Shown in pieces: positions 1-8,738 of a stretch of DNA of 16,320 nucleotides. Numbering within the stretch: the stretch's first letter is position 1; every line of letters begins with the position of its first letter. Source of the stretch: Pinguiococcus pyrenoidosus (taxonomy: Eukaryota > Sar > Pinguiophyceae > Pinguiochrysidales > Pinguiochrysidaceae); contig JAAMXY010000743.1 in the NCBI GenBank assembly GCA_019677205.1, positions 1 to 16,320 of the forward strand, written 5' to 3'. A model generated the notes under the pieces. It had not been told where the DNA came from, did not search any database, and was given only the letters and a program-made list of their open reading frames with translations. The translations under genes were made by a program, and so were the position numbers.

Positions 1-685
1 AGTGCGGGTGCATGTCCAGGATCCGGATGAGGACGTCCCGGGCGGCGGGGTAGCTTCCGCGGTTCGCCAGCACCTCCGCCTTGCCCAGCAGGGCCGCGAC
101 GACGCCCAGGCCGTTCTTGGCATGGACGGCGCTCAGCTTCGCATTGGCGAGGTGGTACATATCCCCCTTGGTGTTCTTGTCCTCCGCGTTCCGCGCCCTG
201 GCCAGCAGGACCAGGGCCACGTTCAGCTCGGTCATGGGAAAGCTCTCGTCGATCTTCCCGATGTCCGTGAGCTTGCCAACGGCCTGCAAAAACTCCGGCA
301 GCGCCTCCACCTTGACGCCGCCGTCCGCCCGGGCCTTGCGCCGCGCCAGCTCCATGAGGTACGTGGCGAAGGCGTTCTCGATCAGCAGCTTGCCCTGCAA
401 GTAGGTCACGGAGCTGGAGTCGCGCATGTGCTCCTTCATGTCCTGCGCGTTGTCGATCACGAGCTTAAAGATGTCTCCGCACTCCTGCGCGCGGCCGCAG
501 CGCCGGAACGCGGCCGCGAAGCTGTGCCACACTTGCAGCGGAGGCACCTCTCCGATCAGCGCGGACGTCACCAGGTCAAAGGCGGCGCTGGCCAGCTCGT
601 CCGGCAGCACGCGGATGAAGCCCTCCCCGTTGTTCAGCGGACATGTGAGGGGCTCCCAGTGCTTCTCCGCCGCGTTGCGCTGCAT
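1..685 (-). CDS. CTR9: CTR9-like PAF1-complex TPR protein, N-terminal part (cut by window edge)
   Basis: Reading the minus strand from the ATG at 685 gives 228 open codons that run off the left edge, so only the N-terminal part is present. The frame stays open upstream of 685 but has no earlier ATG. The order of elements matches CTR9: an LPDELASAAFDLV block (the 'LP.e...il' start of the family), helices around LQVWHSFAAAFRRCGR, the segment FATYLMELARRKA, and a classic tetratricopeptide unit (ALLGKAEVLANRGSYPAARDVL) at about residues 192-220. CTR9 is the TPR scaffold of the nuclear PAF1 complex, which travels with RNA polymerase II and supports histone modification during elongation; that role is family knowledge. 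It is head-to-head with the 1187-residue gene across an AT-rich spacer. Another TPR protein is possible, but the similarity along the whole stretch favours CTR9. Confidence 0.8.
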   Translation of the reverse strand, partial: MQRNAAEKHWEPLTCPLNNGEGFIRVLPDELASAAFDLVTSALIGEVPPLQVWHSFAAAFRRCGRAQECGDIFKLVIDNAQDMKEHMRDSSSVTYLQGKLLIENAFATYLMELARRKARADGGVKVEALPEFLQAVGKLTDIGKIDESFPMTELNVALVLLARARNAEDKNTKGDMYHLANAKLSAVHAKNGLGVVAALLGKAEVLANRGSYPAARDVLIRILDMHPH

Positions 686-971
686 TTTTTCACCCGATGC
701 GCTTCGGACGGCGGAGACTCGAGCTCGAGCGAAATCTGGGCAGAATCCAGTGGACACCGAAGCAACCAAGGGCTGCTGCTTAAACTTCCGAGGCGGGAAA
801 ATGCGCGGGAAATCCTCGGCCTTGCTTATTTTAAAATATTTCAATTTTATCATTTAACCTATATCACAAACAAATTACGTATGTTTATTTTAGAAACGCG
901 GATCGATCGATCTTTGGCGTGTGGAAACCACCGTTGTTTTGCCATTCAATAGAGGGGGGAATCGGACGCTC
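686..971. promoter_or_regulatory. Divergent promoter region between CTR9 and the 1187-residue gene
   Basis: This 286-bp spacer separates two genes transcribed away from each other. In contrast to the GC-rich genes, about 820-900 is strongly AT-rich (runs such as TTTTAAAATATTT near 830-842), which is what a core promoter or nucleosome-free region would look like. GATCGATCGATC at 901-912 contains two overlapping ATCGAT cores, a motif that recurs in other spacers of this window. No TATA box can be assigned with certainty. The promoter role is inferred from gene orientation and base composition. Confidence 0.5.
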
Positions 972-3900
972 ATGGCGGCGCCCGACGCCCGTGTGCCTCA
1001 CACGAGGCTGGTGAAGGCCTCTCTGAGTCCGTATCTGCTCAAGTTCCGAGGGAGGCGCCTTCTGCGCCGACTTCTGCGCGATCCCAAGGTGTCCGTGCTG
1101 GATTTCTGCCTGAGTCCCGGCTCGAGCAGTCCTTTTGAAAGCGTTCCGAAGGCGGGAGACGGCCCCTTTGTGCCCGGACATGCTTCCGTGACCGTCTGCG
1201 TCCATGGAGAGCCCCGGAGAGTGCCCGTGGTGACGCTCGTCCTGGACGAGGTGGGCGCCGACGGAGATCCGCTGCCGAGACCCTCGCCGGAGGAGATGGA
1301 CTCGTGGTTGTCTCAGCTGCGAAGCGGTCAAGTGACCCCTCTGCGCCATCTGCTGGTGGTCTCTCACCGTCCGCTGGAGAAATCCGTGCGGCGCGCGACA
1401 GAGACGGAGGCGTGGTTCCGCCCCTACGCCTTGAAGACCACCTTCCTTCGGCTGCCGGGCAGCCTGCCGGGCGAGGCCAGCCAGGGCTTCATGGCCGTGG
1501 ACTCGGATGGCTGGGCGCGTCTCTGGGGCTTTGGCTTTGACGCCAGCACCTTGGCCGCTGGCGCCAAGCGGCGGCCGGATCGCTGGAAGCTGCTGTGTCG
1601 CTTCCGCTTCAGCACTTCGGTCAACGACGTCGCGGAGCTGCGGGCCTTCACGTCCGAACCTGGCGACACGGTCTCCTTCCTGTGGCTCAAGGCGCTGCGG
1701 AGGAAGTCCGACAAGAGCAGGAGACGGCGGCGGTCGATGATGACCACGGCGGATATCATCGGCTCCAGCGAGGCGGGCCTCGCCGGGCAGATGTTCACGA
1801 CGCAGATAGGATTAGGCGAGTCTTCCCCCGGCTCCAGACCGGAGCGTCGAAAGCGAAGCTCCAGCTGGGACCTTCAGTCTCCTGGCGAGGCGGTGGCAGA
1901 CTTTGCTTCTGATGTGGAAGAGGCGGGCATCCATGGACTGCTGGACGAGAGCGACAGCGCCCTCGATCTCTCCCCGTCGGAAGAAGCAGCTGGAGAAGGC
2001 AACTTGGATGACGAGAAGCGGGAGGATCGCGAGGTTGCTTCGGCCGCGAATCGCGGCAGTCTGCGTCCTGCGGCAAGCGCAAGTTCAAGCACGAGAGAGG
2101 ACCAAAGGCGGACCCCACCGAAGCGCGGGGAAGCTGGCGGAGACACGAGCTTTCCGCCCGCGGTCCGTAGTCCACAGTTGTTCGGAAGCCCATCCATAGA
2201 TAGCGTAGCATCCGGGGGGTCCACCGTGAGGGATCCCTCGGCTCGGTCGCTGGCGGTGGATCTGTCTGAGATGTCTCCGGACGGAGCAAACAGCAGCCTT
2301 TCGCCCGTGCTACCGCCGCGCGGACCTGCAAACGGAGACCACGGCGGGAACGAAACCAGACTACAGACGCACCGGCTGGTGCGAGAGAGTTCCCTGCCCA
2401 TCAAGGAGCCACACGAGGACCAGCCGGAGTCGGAATCGCCCTCCGCGGCCTGGGAAGCCATTCGCGCCTGTCTCTCCTTGGCCGACCCGAAGCAGATGAA
2501 CCTGGACAGCCTTCGCCTCGTGCTCGATCCTCCGTACCTGGGGCCGGTGGACAATGACATGCTTCTCTTCCGCCAGACGCTCATGAAGCAGGGTCGCGAC
2601 TTTGACCCCTACGATGACGGCAACCAGCGGATCCGCTTTGGCAACGCGAGCAGCCTGAGTTCCATTCCCGCCGGTAGCATCGCGTCGATGATCGAGGACG
2701 GGGCGTGGCTCCTTGTGGCGTCTACGCAGAAGGAGCACGGGAGGGAGGATCGACGGAATTTGCTGTGCTGGGTGCGAGCGTCGTATGTCTCTCTGCAGCG
2801 GAGGCGAACAGTTCACGTGCATCTGGACAAGTCCGAGATTCCGTCGGGCAAGCCGGGAGCGTTCTATCCCTGCGTCTTCGTGAGCAGGGGCGGCCTTGCG
2901 ATCGCCGTGTGGGAGAGTGGTCGGATGCTCATCCTTTTGCACGAGCGAGGGGACTCGGAGGTCCGGAAGTGGGTGACGCAAGCGCCGCCATCAGCGTTTC
3001 GGGACGCTCTCCGACCCAAGCACAGGAAGCAGGTGGGGAGGAAATTGCAGGCACTCCTGCTGGATCACACGGTCGACTACACCGTCTGGGACGAGTCCGA
3101 GAAGCGCACCAGAGAAGGGCATATGCTTTGCTGCGCCTTGGCCATTGCATGCGACAACGGAACCCTTGCTCCGTTGTACGTGCATCTGGATTGCTCCCAC
3201 AAGTGTTCGGAAGAGATAGCGCTGGTCCCGGGCGACTTGGTGCTCCCAGAGGACAATGGGGATGGGCGCCGGCTGCACTCGCTCGTGGGGAGGCTCGTGC
3301 AGAGCTTTCACCCTTCCTCGGGTAGCGTCGCTCCCTGCGCGGTGGATCTCCATCTGGTCCGCCTGCCAAAGCCGACGGTCGATGGCACGGAGGACATCGG
3401 GGATGCGCTCTCGCAAGTGCGAACGGTGAACGAAGGGACAGCTGCCACGGTGCAGCAGCTTTCTCCGAACGACGCGCTTGCTTTGCAGGCGATGCAGCTG
3501 CAGAAGGTCCTGCAACTGGACCGTCCGGGCCAAAGCCTGGACGTGCTCCAGCTCCTGGGGGACGAATCGTCGGCCTTCTTCCCGAATCTCGTCAACGCTT
3601 TGTACGAGAAGCGCACGTCGGCAGTCATTCCCTTCCTGGAGGACGTGACCGAGTTGCGCTGTCGCGTCGCGACGTCGACGGACAGGCAGGCGATCCGCGA
3701 AGGCTTGTTTGCGAAGGCCTTGGAGCACCTGCCAAAGTGGGATTCGTCGCTGGTGTTCCAGGCCTCGGCACGCCCTCTGGCGAAGCTCCAGACCAGTGTG
3801 CTAGCGCGCCTGCTCCTGGAAGCGGGTCGTTTCTGCCAGTGCGGGGCCCTCCTGGCGGCGACTGGTGATCACAGAAGCGCTTCGGCTCTGGGGAGAGCCT

Positions 3901-4535
3901 GGGCGGGGCAGCTGCGAGCCTGTAAGCTCCGCCGGCCGTATGCTGGCAAGCTCATGCTTTTTGCCACCTTCCAGGAAGACTGCCTCCTGGAAGATCTTGA
4001 GCAGCTGATGGACAAGGAATCCAGAGGGAGCGCTGAGATCCTTTCGTGGTGGCGATGCCTCTCGACGGAGATGATCGCCAAGAGCTCGAGCGCAGATCGG
4101 GCCTTCGAGGTGCACGCCCTGGCCTGCACGATATGGTCTCGCCTCCTGGGGCCCTCCGCGCAGAAGGAGGCCGATGGCATGGGCGCCCGCGGGCGCAGCT
4201 TCCTGCACCGCCTGAGGATACGACCCGAGTTGAAGACGAGGATTCTAGAAGAGCTGGGGCTCGGGGGCGCCGAGGCGAAGATCACCGACGGCGAGTTTCA
4301 GGCCTTGTGCGCCGTAGATAGACGGGCCGACTGGTTCAACAAGTGTGGAATAGACAATGGCGTCTTGGTGGAGGCGTCGGGCGAGCAGCGGAGCAGACCG
4401 AGCGAGGTGCCCTCGGCGTCGGATCTGTGTTCTCTAGCCTACATTCTGGATGCCGTCGTTCGGGAGCCTCTAGAGAACGGAAGCGGAGGTCGCTGCCTGA
4501 CCACGTGCGGGGAGCGCTCGTGGTGGGAAGATTAA
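972..4535 (+). CDS. Large protein of unknown function, possible beta-propeller plus alpha-solenoid
   Basis: A single exon of 1187 codons from the ATG at 972 (context CTCATGGCG) to TAA at 4533-4535. An in-frame GTG at 921 would add 17 residues but is not a likely eukaryotic start. I do not recognise the family. Around residues 172-190 the phrase FMAVDSDGWARLWGF resembles a WD-type propeller strand, and near 645-658 LAIAVWESGRMLILLHE is similar, suggesting beta-rich segments. A basic stretch (RRKSDKSRRRRRS, about 243-255) could be a nuclear signal. Residues about 270-480 are rich in S, P, E, G and R and look disordered. From about 830 onward the sequence is helical and rich in A and L with few prolines, compatible with an alpha-solenoid. 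Propeller-solenoid proteins include nucleoporins, coat proteins and GATOR/RAVE-type subunits; I cannot choose among them. It ends 69 bp from the convergent binding-protein gene. Confidence 0.75.
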   Translation: MAAPDARVPHTRLVKASLSPYLLKFRGRRLLRRLLRDPKVSVLDFCLSPGSSSPFESVPKAGDGPFVPGHASVTVCVHGEPRRVPVVTLVLDEVGADGDPLPRPSPEEMDSWLSQLRSGQVTPLRHLLVVSHRPLEKSVRRATETEAWFRPYALKTTFLRLPGSLPGEASQGFMAVDSDGWARLWGFGFDASTLAAGAKRRPDRWKLLCRFRFSTSVNDVAELRAFTSEPGDTVSFLWLKALRRKSDKSRRRRRSMMTTADIIGSSEAGLAGQMFTTQIGLGESSPGSRPERRKRSSSWDLQSPGEAVADFASDVEEAGIHGLLDESDSALDLSPSEEAAGEGNLDDEKREDREVASAANRGSLRPAASASSSTREDQRRTPPKRGEAGGDTSFPPAVRSPQLFGSPSIDSVASGGSTVRDPSARSLAVDLSEMSPDGANSSLSPVLPPRGPANGDHGGNETRLQTHRLVRESSLPIKEPHEDQPESESPSAAWEAIRACLSLADPKQMNLDSLRLVLDPPYLGPVDNDMLLFRQTLMKQGRDFDPYDDGNQRIRFGNASSLSSIPAGSIASMIEDGAWLLVASTQKEHGREDRRNLLCWVRASYVSLQRRRTVHVHLDKSEIPSGKPGAFYPCVFVSRGGLAIAVWESGRMLILLHERGDSEVRKWVTQAPPSAFRDALRPKHRKQVGRKLQALLLDHTVDYTVWDESEKRTREGHMLCCALAIACDNGTLAPLYVHLDCSHKCSEEIALVPGDLVLPEDNGDGRRLHSLVGRLVQSFHPSSGSVAPCAVDLHLVRLPKPTVDGTEDIGDALSQVRTVNEGTAATVQQLSPNDALALQAMQLQKVLQLDRPGQSLDVLQLLGDESSAFFPNLVNALYEKRTSAVIPFLEDVTELRCRVATSTDRQAIREGLFAKALEHLPKWDSSLVFQASARPLAKLQTSVLARLLLEAGRFCQCGALLAATGDHRSASALGRAWAGQLRACKLRRPYAGKLMLFATFQEDCLLEDLEQLMDKESRGSAEILSWWRCLSTEMIAKSSSADRAFEVHALACTIWSRLLGPSAQKEADGMGARGRSFLHRLRIRPELKTRILEELGLGGAEAKITDGEFQALCAVDRRADWFNKCGIDNGVLVEASGEQRSRPSEVPSASDLCSLAYILDAVVREPLENGSGGRCLTTCGERSWWED

Positions 4536-4604
4536 GAAGGGGGACAACTGAAGCGAATGAGGAACAAACAAAGACAGCAAGGGGCGCGTCCTCAACCCAA
4601 GGTC

Positions 4605-5841
4605 TCATTCGGACGCCGTTGCCACCTCCGTTCCAGCTTCTTCTACTCCAGCTCCGGTTCCAACTTCTTCTACTCCAGATCCGGTTCCAACTTCCTCTTC
4701 AACAGGAGGGGCCAGGATTCGCTCGTAGCTTCCCGGGGGTACCAGATCGGGGCCAAGCTCGGATGCTACCGCGTCTCCGTGCAGGCACGCCGCCATAATG
4801 GCGCAGCCTTGCAGAAGGCGCGGACCGGGCCTCGCGTAGTAGGAGTTTCCGTCCAAGGCGAAGACGTTGCCTGCTTTGACCGCGGGCATGTTGCGCCACC
4901 AGTCATGCTTGTAGAGTTGAAGAGCGTCGGTCTTGGTGCGCTCGAGGTTGAAGCCACACGGGCCTATCAGGATGATCTCCGGATCGAGCGCCAGGAAGTC
5001 CTCGAGGGACACAACCTGTGAGCGTTCCCCCGGTTTCGACATGCCGTAGTCCGCGCCAGCTATGTCCATCATCTGCGGAATCCAGTGCCCTCCACTGAAG
5101 ATCGGGTCCTGCCACTCCATGAAGGCCGCTCTGGGCCGCCGCGTCTGCGACGCAACGACCTCTCGAACCCTGTCAAACCCGGCTTCCAGCGTCGTCACCA
5201 ACTCCTCCGCCCTGGCCACAGCGACCGACCCGATGGCCTCTCCGGCCACTCGGATGGTCTTCATGACTTCCCAGAGGTCCTCCGGCTCCAGCGAGACAAT
5301 CCTTGGGCCGGGGCTGGCGGCGTCCGGAGCAATCACCTTGCAGGCTGCGTCGCCGTCGCTGCTTGGCACTTGCGTCGGATGTCCGCCCATGATCCTTGCA
5401 CAGGTGTCCAGGACGACGGGGTAGGACACCGCGCAGATGTCACACAGCGACTGGGTGAAGATGAGCTCCGGCCGCAGCTTCCGCAGCAAGTCCGCCTCCA
5501 ACGCGTAGAGGCTGTGGCCATCCAGCAACGATCCCACCACCGCTTCGTTGATCTCCCTGGGGCGGCAAGGGACGTTAGCAGCGCCCGGCGATGCTTCTCT
5601 TGCATCCCGCAGCCCACCCTTGAGACATGGAGTATGGCGAGATCTCGCTCTTGGTCACCACGGCCGCGCCAGCGATGGCCTCTGGCGGAAAGTCGCATTC
5701 GTGGGTGATCCCCACGATGCCATCGCTAAATCCCAGGGCCGCCACGATCTCCGTGATCGAAGGCAGCAGGCACACGATCCGCGGAGCTCGGGGCAGCTCC
5801 TCGGGAGACCCACCGGCAGCGCCGACCACCTTGGCGCTCAT
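4605..5841 (-). CDS. BtuF/FecB-like metal or cobalamin-binding protein (two exons)
   Basis: Two exons, 5841-5618 and 5556-4605, encode 391 residues. The 61-bp intron (5617-5557) has GT...AG ends and a TGCTAACG branch site; splicing joins SPYSMSQG to EINEAVVG in frame, and retaining it would give a stop. The protein follows cytosolic-type bacterial cobalamin-binding/ABC substrate-binding proteins throughout: RIVCLLPSITEIVAALGF near the N-terminus, VGITHECDFPPEA, LLRKLRPELIFTQ, LCDICAVSY, LDPEIILIGPCGFNL, and a terminal FALDGNSYYARPGPRLLQG. This clamshell fold binds corrinoids or metal chelates. No signal peptide is visible after the chosen ATG, so it may be intracellular, unless an upstream exon was missed. 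A 30-residue tail of near-repeats (VEEVGTGAG type) is absent from the bacterial family as I know it. The ligand is not shown by the sequence. A bacterial ancestry followed by intron gain is the simplest reading. Confidence 0.85.
4631..4711. repeat. Imperfect 27-bp tandem repeat encoding the acidic tail of the binding protein
   Basis: Two near-identical 27-bp units (4631-4657 and 4658-4684, differing at two positions) are followed by a more diverged third copy at 4685-4711. On the minus strand they encode the VEEVGTG-type tail at the extreme C-terminus of the binding protein. Copy number could vary without breaking the frame. Confidence 0.8.
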
Positions 5842-6279
5842 CTCGGGCGCTGACGTAGGCGCTGTGGCGCGCAGGGCTTCTTGGGGATCAGCTGATACCC
5901 CGGGGAATGCCGGTCGAGTACCGAGATTTTACCGACATATGTTGAGTACGGGTATTTGCAAGAATGATACTCCGACGAAAACGAGGAGTGAAAGCTCTGT
6001 GACAGAGTGACAACAAAGGCATTGCGTTATGCCAGTAGACGCCATTCTCCATTGCTATACTGTTATGAACCAAAAATATATACCATCTTACAGGCTTCTT
6101 CCTCGATTGCTCTCCTTTTTCCGTCGCCGCAGTATCTCTACAATTACGCGCCGCAGACGTCCCGTGCAAGTGACGCTTACGGATGGCGCCTCGCCAAGTA
6201 GCGTCGAAGGCCCAGTGACAGTTTCCCAAAATGCTCTAGTAGAGGCGGCCAAAGCAGCGCCAGAGAGACGAAGCAGCGG
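5842..6279. promoter_or_regulatory. Divergent promoter region between the binding protein and the HMG-like gene
   Basis: A 438-bp spacer between diverging genes. It holds a TATA-like run (AAATATATACC, about 6074-6084), roughly 100 bp before an ATG at 6183 and 200 bp before the one used at 6280, and a perfect short inverted repeat CTCTG-TGA-CAGAG near 5995-6007. The ATG at 6183 opens an 11-codon frame (MAPRQVASKAQ, then TGA) that is either an upstream ORF or the first exon of the HMG-like gene. I see no other gene here. Confidence 0.4.
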
Positions 6280-6737
6280 ATGAAGCAGCCAAAGGGCCCC
6301 GCAAGACCTGCTCGCCGGAGCCCTCCGCAGCGTTCAACTCGCCCGCGGAAGCAGAAGAGGCCAGCGAAGCCGAGGAAGAAGGCAGGTGGCCGAGGTGGCC
6401 GGGTCGCTTGCGACGGCGCCAGTTCGCAGCCAGCAGCCGAGAGCAAGCTGGGAGGCACTGCGTATCACCACTTCCTGGCGGAGAACCGAGCGGCGACGCT
6501 GCAGGAGCTCAAAGAGGCGGCCGAGGCGAAGGGCGTTCAAGAGGTCACGATTCAAGATCTCTTCGTGGCGGTGCACAAGAAGGTAGCAAATGAAAAGCGG
6601 TCCGGAGTTCTGCCAAGCTTTCGCAGATTTTTATGCCGACTAACCCGGCTGCGTCTTTCCCCCCCTTCACAGTACTGCGCACTCAACAGAGCTGAGCGGA
6701 CCAACTACAAGCGGAGCTGGAAGAAGAGACAGCAGGA

Positions 6738-6770
<33 letters not shown>

Positions 6771-6789
6771 CGGGCAGAAAGCTGCTTGA
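6280..6789 (+). CDS. Small basic chromatin-like protein with HMG-box-like region (two exons)
   Basis: Exons 6280-6582 and 6673-6789 encode 139 residues. The 90-bp intron starts AAG|GTAGCA, carries GACTAACC and a pyrimidine run, and ends CACAG. Residues 1-43 are rich in K, R and P, like a histone H1 or HMG tail. Residues about 57-122 follow the HMG-box pattern: GGTAYHHFLAENRA (helix 1 with Y/F and ENR), a middle helix ending DLFVAVHKK, and across the splice junction YCALNRAERTNYKRSW (Y..L...ER..Y). The usual tryptophan of helix 2 is replaced. The C-terminus has QE repeats. A DNA-binding, nuclear architectural role is inferred. The start is uncertain: an ATG at 6183 (MAPRQ) could be spliced via a donor at 6198 to an acceptor near 6267-6276, keeping this frame. 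The intron length is a multiple of three and has no stop, so both spliced and retained forms can be read. Confidence 0.6.
6733..6768 (+). repeat. CAGGAR hexanucleotide repeat (Gln-Glu)
   Basis: Six in-frame hexamers (one CAGGAA followed by five CAGGAG) encode alternating Gln-Glu at the C-terminal end of the HMG-like protein. It is a simple microsatellite-type repeat whose copy number may vary. Confidence 0.9.
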
Positions 6790-6863
6790 AGCTTGCCGCT
6801 CTTGAAAACACATAGCTCGAGGATTCGTCATGTCCGCAAACATCATCTATCGTTCCTTGTATA

Positions 6864-8738
6864 TCAAGGTGAAAAACAGCGGACCGAAGTTGTTGTTCGC
6901 GTCGGGCAAGCACCACCACCCATACCTAGTTTAGAGCAGTAAAAGTGCCGTCGCAAAAAAGACTTATGACGATGCGCTTCTTCCTCTTCTCGTGGAGACC
7001 CGTCCATATCTGTGTGAAGCTGTGTGTACCTGGTCCGCTCGCGCCAGGCACCTGGCAGGCTTGACCTCATGTATGCCTGTCAAGAAACACCGCATGAGAG
7101 TGAGCGTCCTCCACTCCCCATAGGCAAGAGAAGTCTCCGTCGGATCACCTGGAGCCACCCAGGAAGCTCCCGAGGCGCCACAACGCGACATGCCTCTTCG
7201 CCTTTGACGGCTGCCATCGCCTTGCGGACGACGTCATCGTTCTCTAGTTTTGAGATGCTGCAAGTCGAGTAGACCACCAGCCCCCCGGGTTTCACTGCCT
7301 GGGAACATCGACGTGCGTTACTTCTGTACACCGCCTTTAAAAGCTGAGGAAATTGCTCGGACGGACCTTCAGTGCGCACTTGAGCAGCTGCAGTTGTCGT
7401 GCGGCATTCGCTCGACTGGTGTTCAGATTCCACGTGCGCAGTTGCTCGCCCCCTGCAGCCCACAGTAAGTCACCCGGCAAGGTGGCTGGAGACTATTTGG
7501 AAACGGGATCTCTCGTGGTCACCTTTTTGCAAGACGTGTCTTTCAGAGGAGCAGGGCGCGTCAACGAGCACCCGGTCGTAGCTCAAGGCGTCCCGCTCTT
7601 GCCATCTCGTTGCATCCAAGCGTGTAACCGAGACCCTCGCCCTGGTGGACGGCCAACCCCTCAGCAGGAGTCCCGTCCATGGCCTCACTGGTATCTTGGC
7701 GCTTGGAAAAGATCCTCACCTGTGCCTCTCTGGGACAAACGCTTCAATCACCTTTGCCAGCCGATCATTCCGATCTGGACTGAAATCGTTCGCGTGAATC
7801 AGTCCTGTGAGTCGGAGAGAATCCTTGAGTTAGTTCCCTTCTGCCGGTCAGAATGGAAATCTCCTCCAGAGGGGAAAAGAAAGAGAGAAACGCGAGCATA
7901 GAAATACGAAACCGAGCAAACCTTCTGCATCTTCGGCCTCTTGCCATTCTCCAAGTCGCTTGCTAAGGAGAGCCTCCAGCAAAACCAGCGTCTTTCCGCC
8001 TACAGCGTACGCAACCTGAGGTAAGCCTTCACGTAACGGAAGCATCAGGAGCAGCCACGCAAGCAAGCCGGCAAAGTACGCAACCTGGTGCTGCGCATAG
8101 ATCGGCGACTCGATGCCCAGGGCGCACTTGCAGGAGGGCCGGGACGACTACAGAAGCCAGATCCATCAGGTAGTACGGCTGCGCTTCTGGATCCAAGCGA
8201 TCTTTGACTGCATCGGACGACAAGAAGCCGATTTCGTCCTCCTCCTCCTCGGCGCCGTCCGCGGCATCCGTCGGTACCAGCGCGAGACAAGTTGGAAGGC
8301 TGCAGCCGACTTTCTCCGCGTACGCGGCGTACAGGTCCCGCTCCGGCGGCAGGGACGCCACGAAGAAGTCGCCTTGAAGCTCCTATGCAGCAGCTCGCTC
8401 AGCAAGACGCGTCTCCTTGCCACCCTCGCTACAATCACACCATCTGATGGGTCACCTCGAGTATGGTCTCCGCTGGAGCTGCGCCGTCGTCCCTGGGCCG
8501 AGGCGCCGCTGCTAGGCGTAGGGCCTCTCGGAGAGACTCGGGCGAGGCGAAGCTGTTCACCCGTGCAACAAGGCTTGCCCGCTGCACCGTGCAGCAAAGG
8601 CCATAAGGCCTCTCTCTTGCATGCAGAGGCCCAAGAAATGCCACGTACCTGCTGCATGGCAGCGCAGAGGGCCGGCCAGCGGTCCTTCCACACCTCTGCG
8701 AAGTGCAGAAAGAACGGCGTCTCCTCCAGATCGCTCAT
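6864..8738 (-). CDS. NSUN3/NSUN4-like RNA m5C methyltransferase (nine exons)
   Basis: My model joins 8738-8649, 8581-8456, 8382-8085, 7999-7922, 7804-7720, 7641-7523, 7452-7367, 7298-7149 and 7076-6864, giving 414 residues with every junction in frame. It rebuilds a NOL1/NOP2/Sun methyltransferase: an N-terminal RNA-binding part (WKDRWPALCAAM, RVNSFASPESL), SAM motif I DLCAAPGGKT (166-175, split by intron 3), LIHANDFSPDRNDRL, motif VI DAPCSSERH with Cys256, WNLNTSRANAARQLQLL, and motif IV VVYSTCSIS with catalytic Cys307. DAPCSSERH resembles the PC..DRH form of NSUN3/4, which modify mitochondrial tRNA or rRNA; no targeting peptide is obvious. Intron 4 (7921-7805) has an ACTAACT branch site. 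The first two acceptors and the last exon are the least certain; the protein ends after HFYCSKLG, the expected last strand. The stop lies 74 bp from the convergent HMG-like gene. Confidence 0.82.

Noticed and set aside
2-952. Long plus-strand open frame (316 codons) over the CTR9 region
   Set aside because: It is antisense to the CTR9-like frame, rich in R, H and Q as expected of a GC-rich shadow, and lacks any domain; the minus strand gives a clear family match.
4343-5021. Plus-strand frames near the end of the 1187-residue gene and over the binding protein
   Set aside because: Their composition comes from the 27-bp repeat and the antisense of the binding protein; no independent support.
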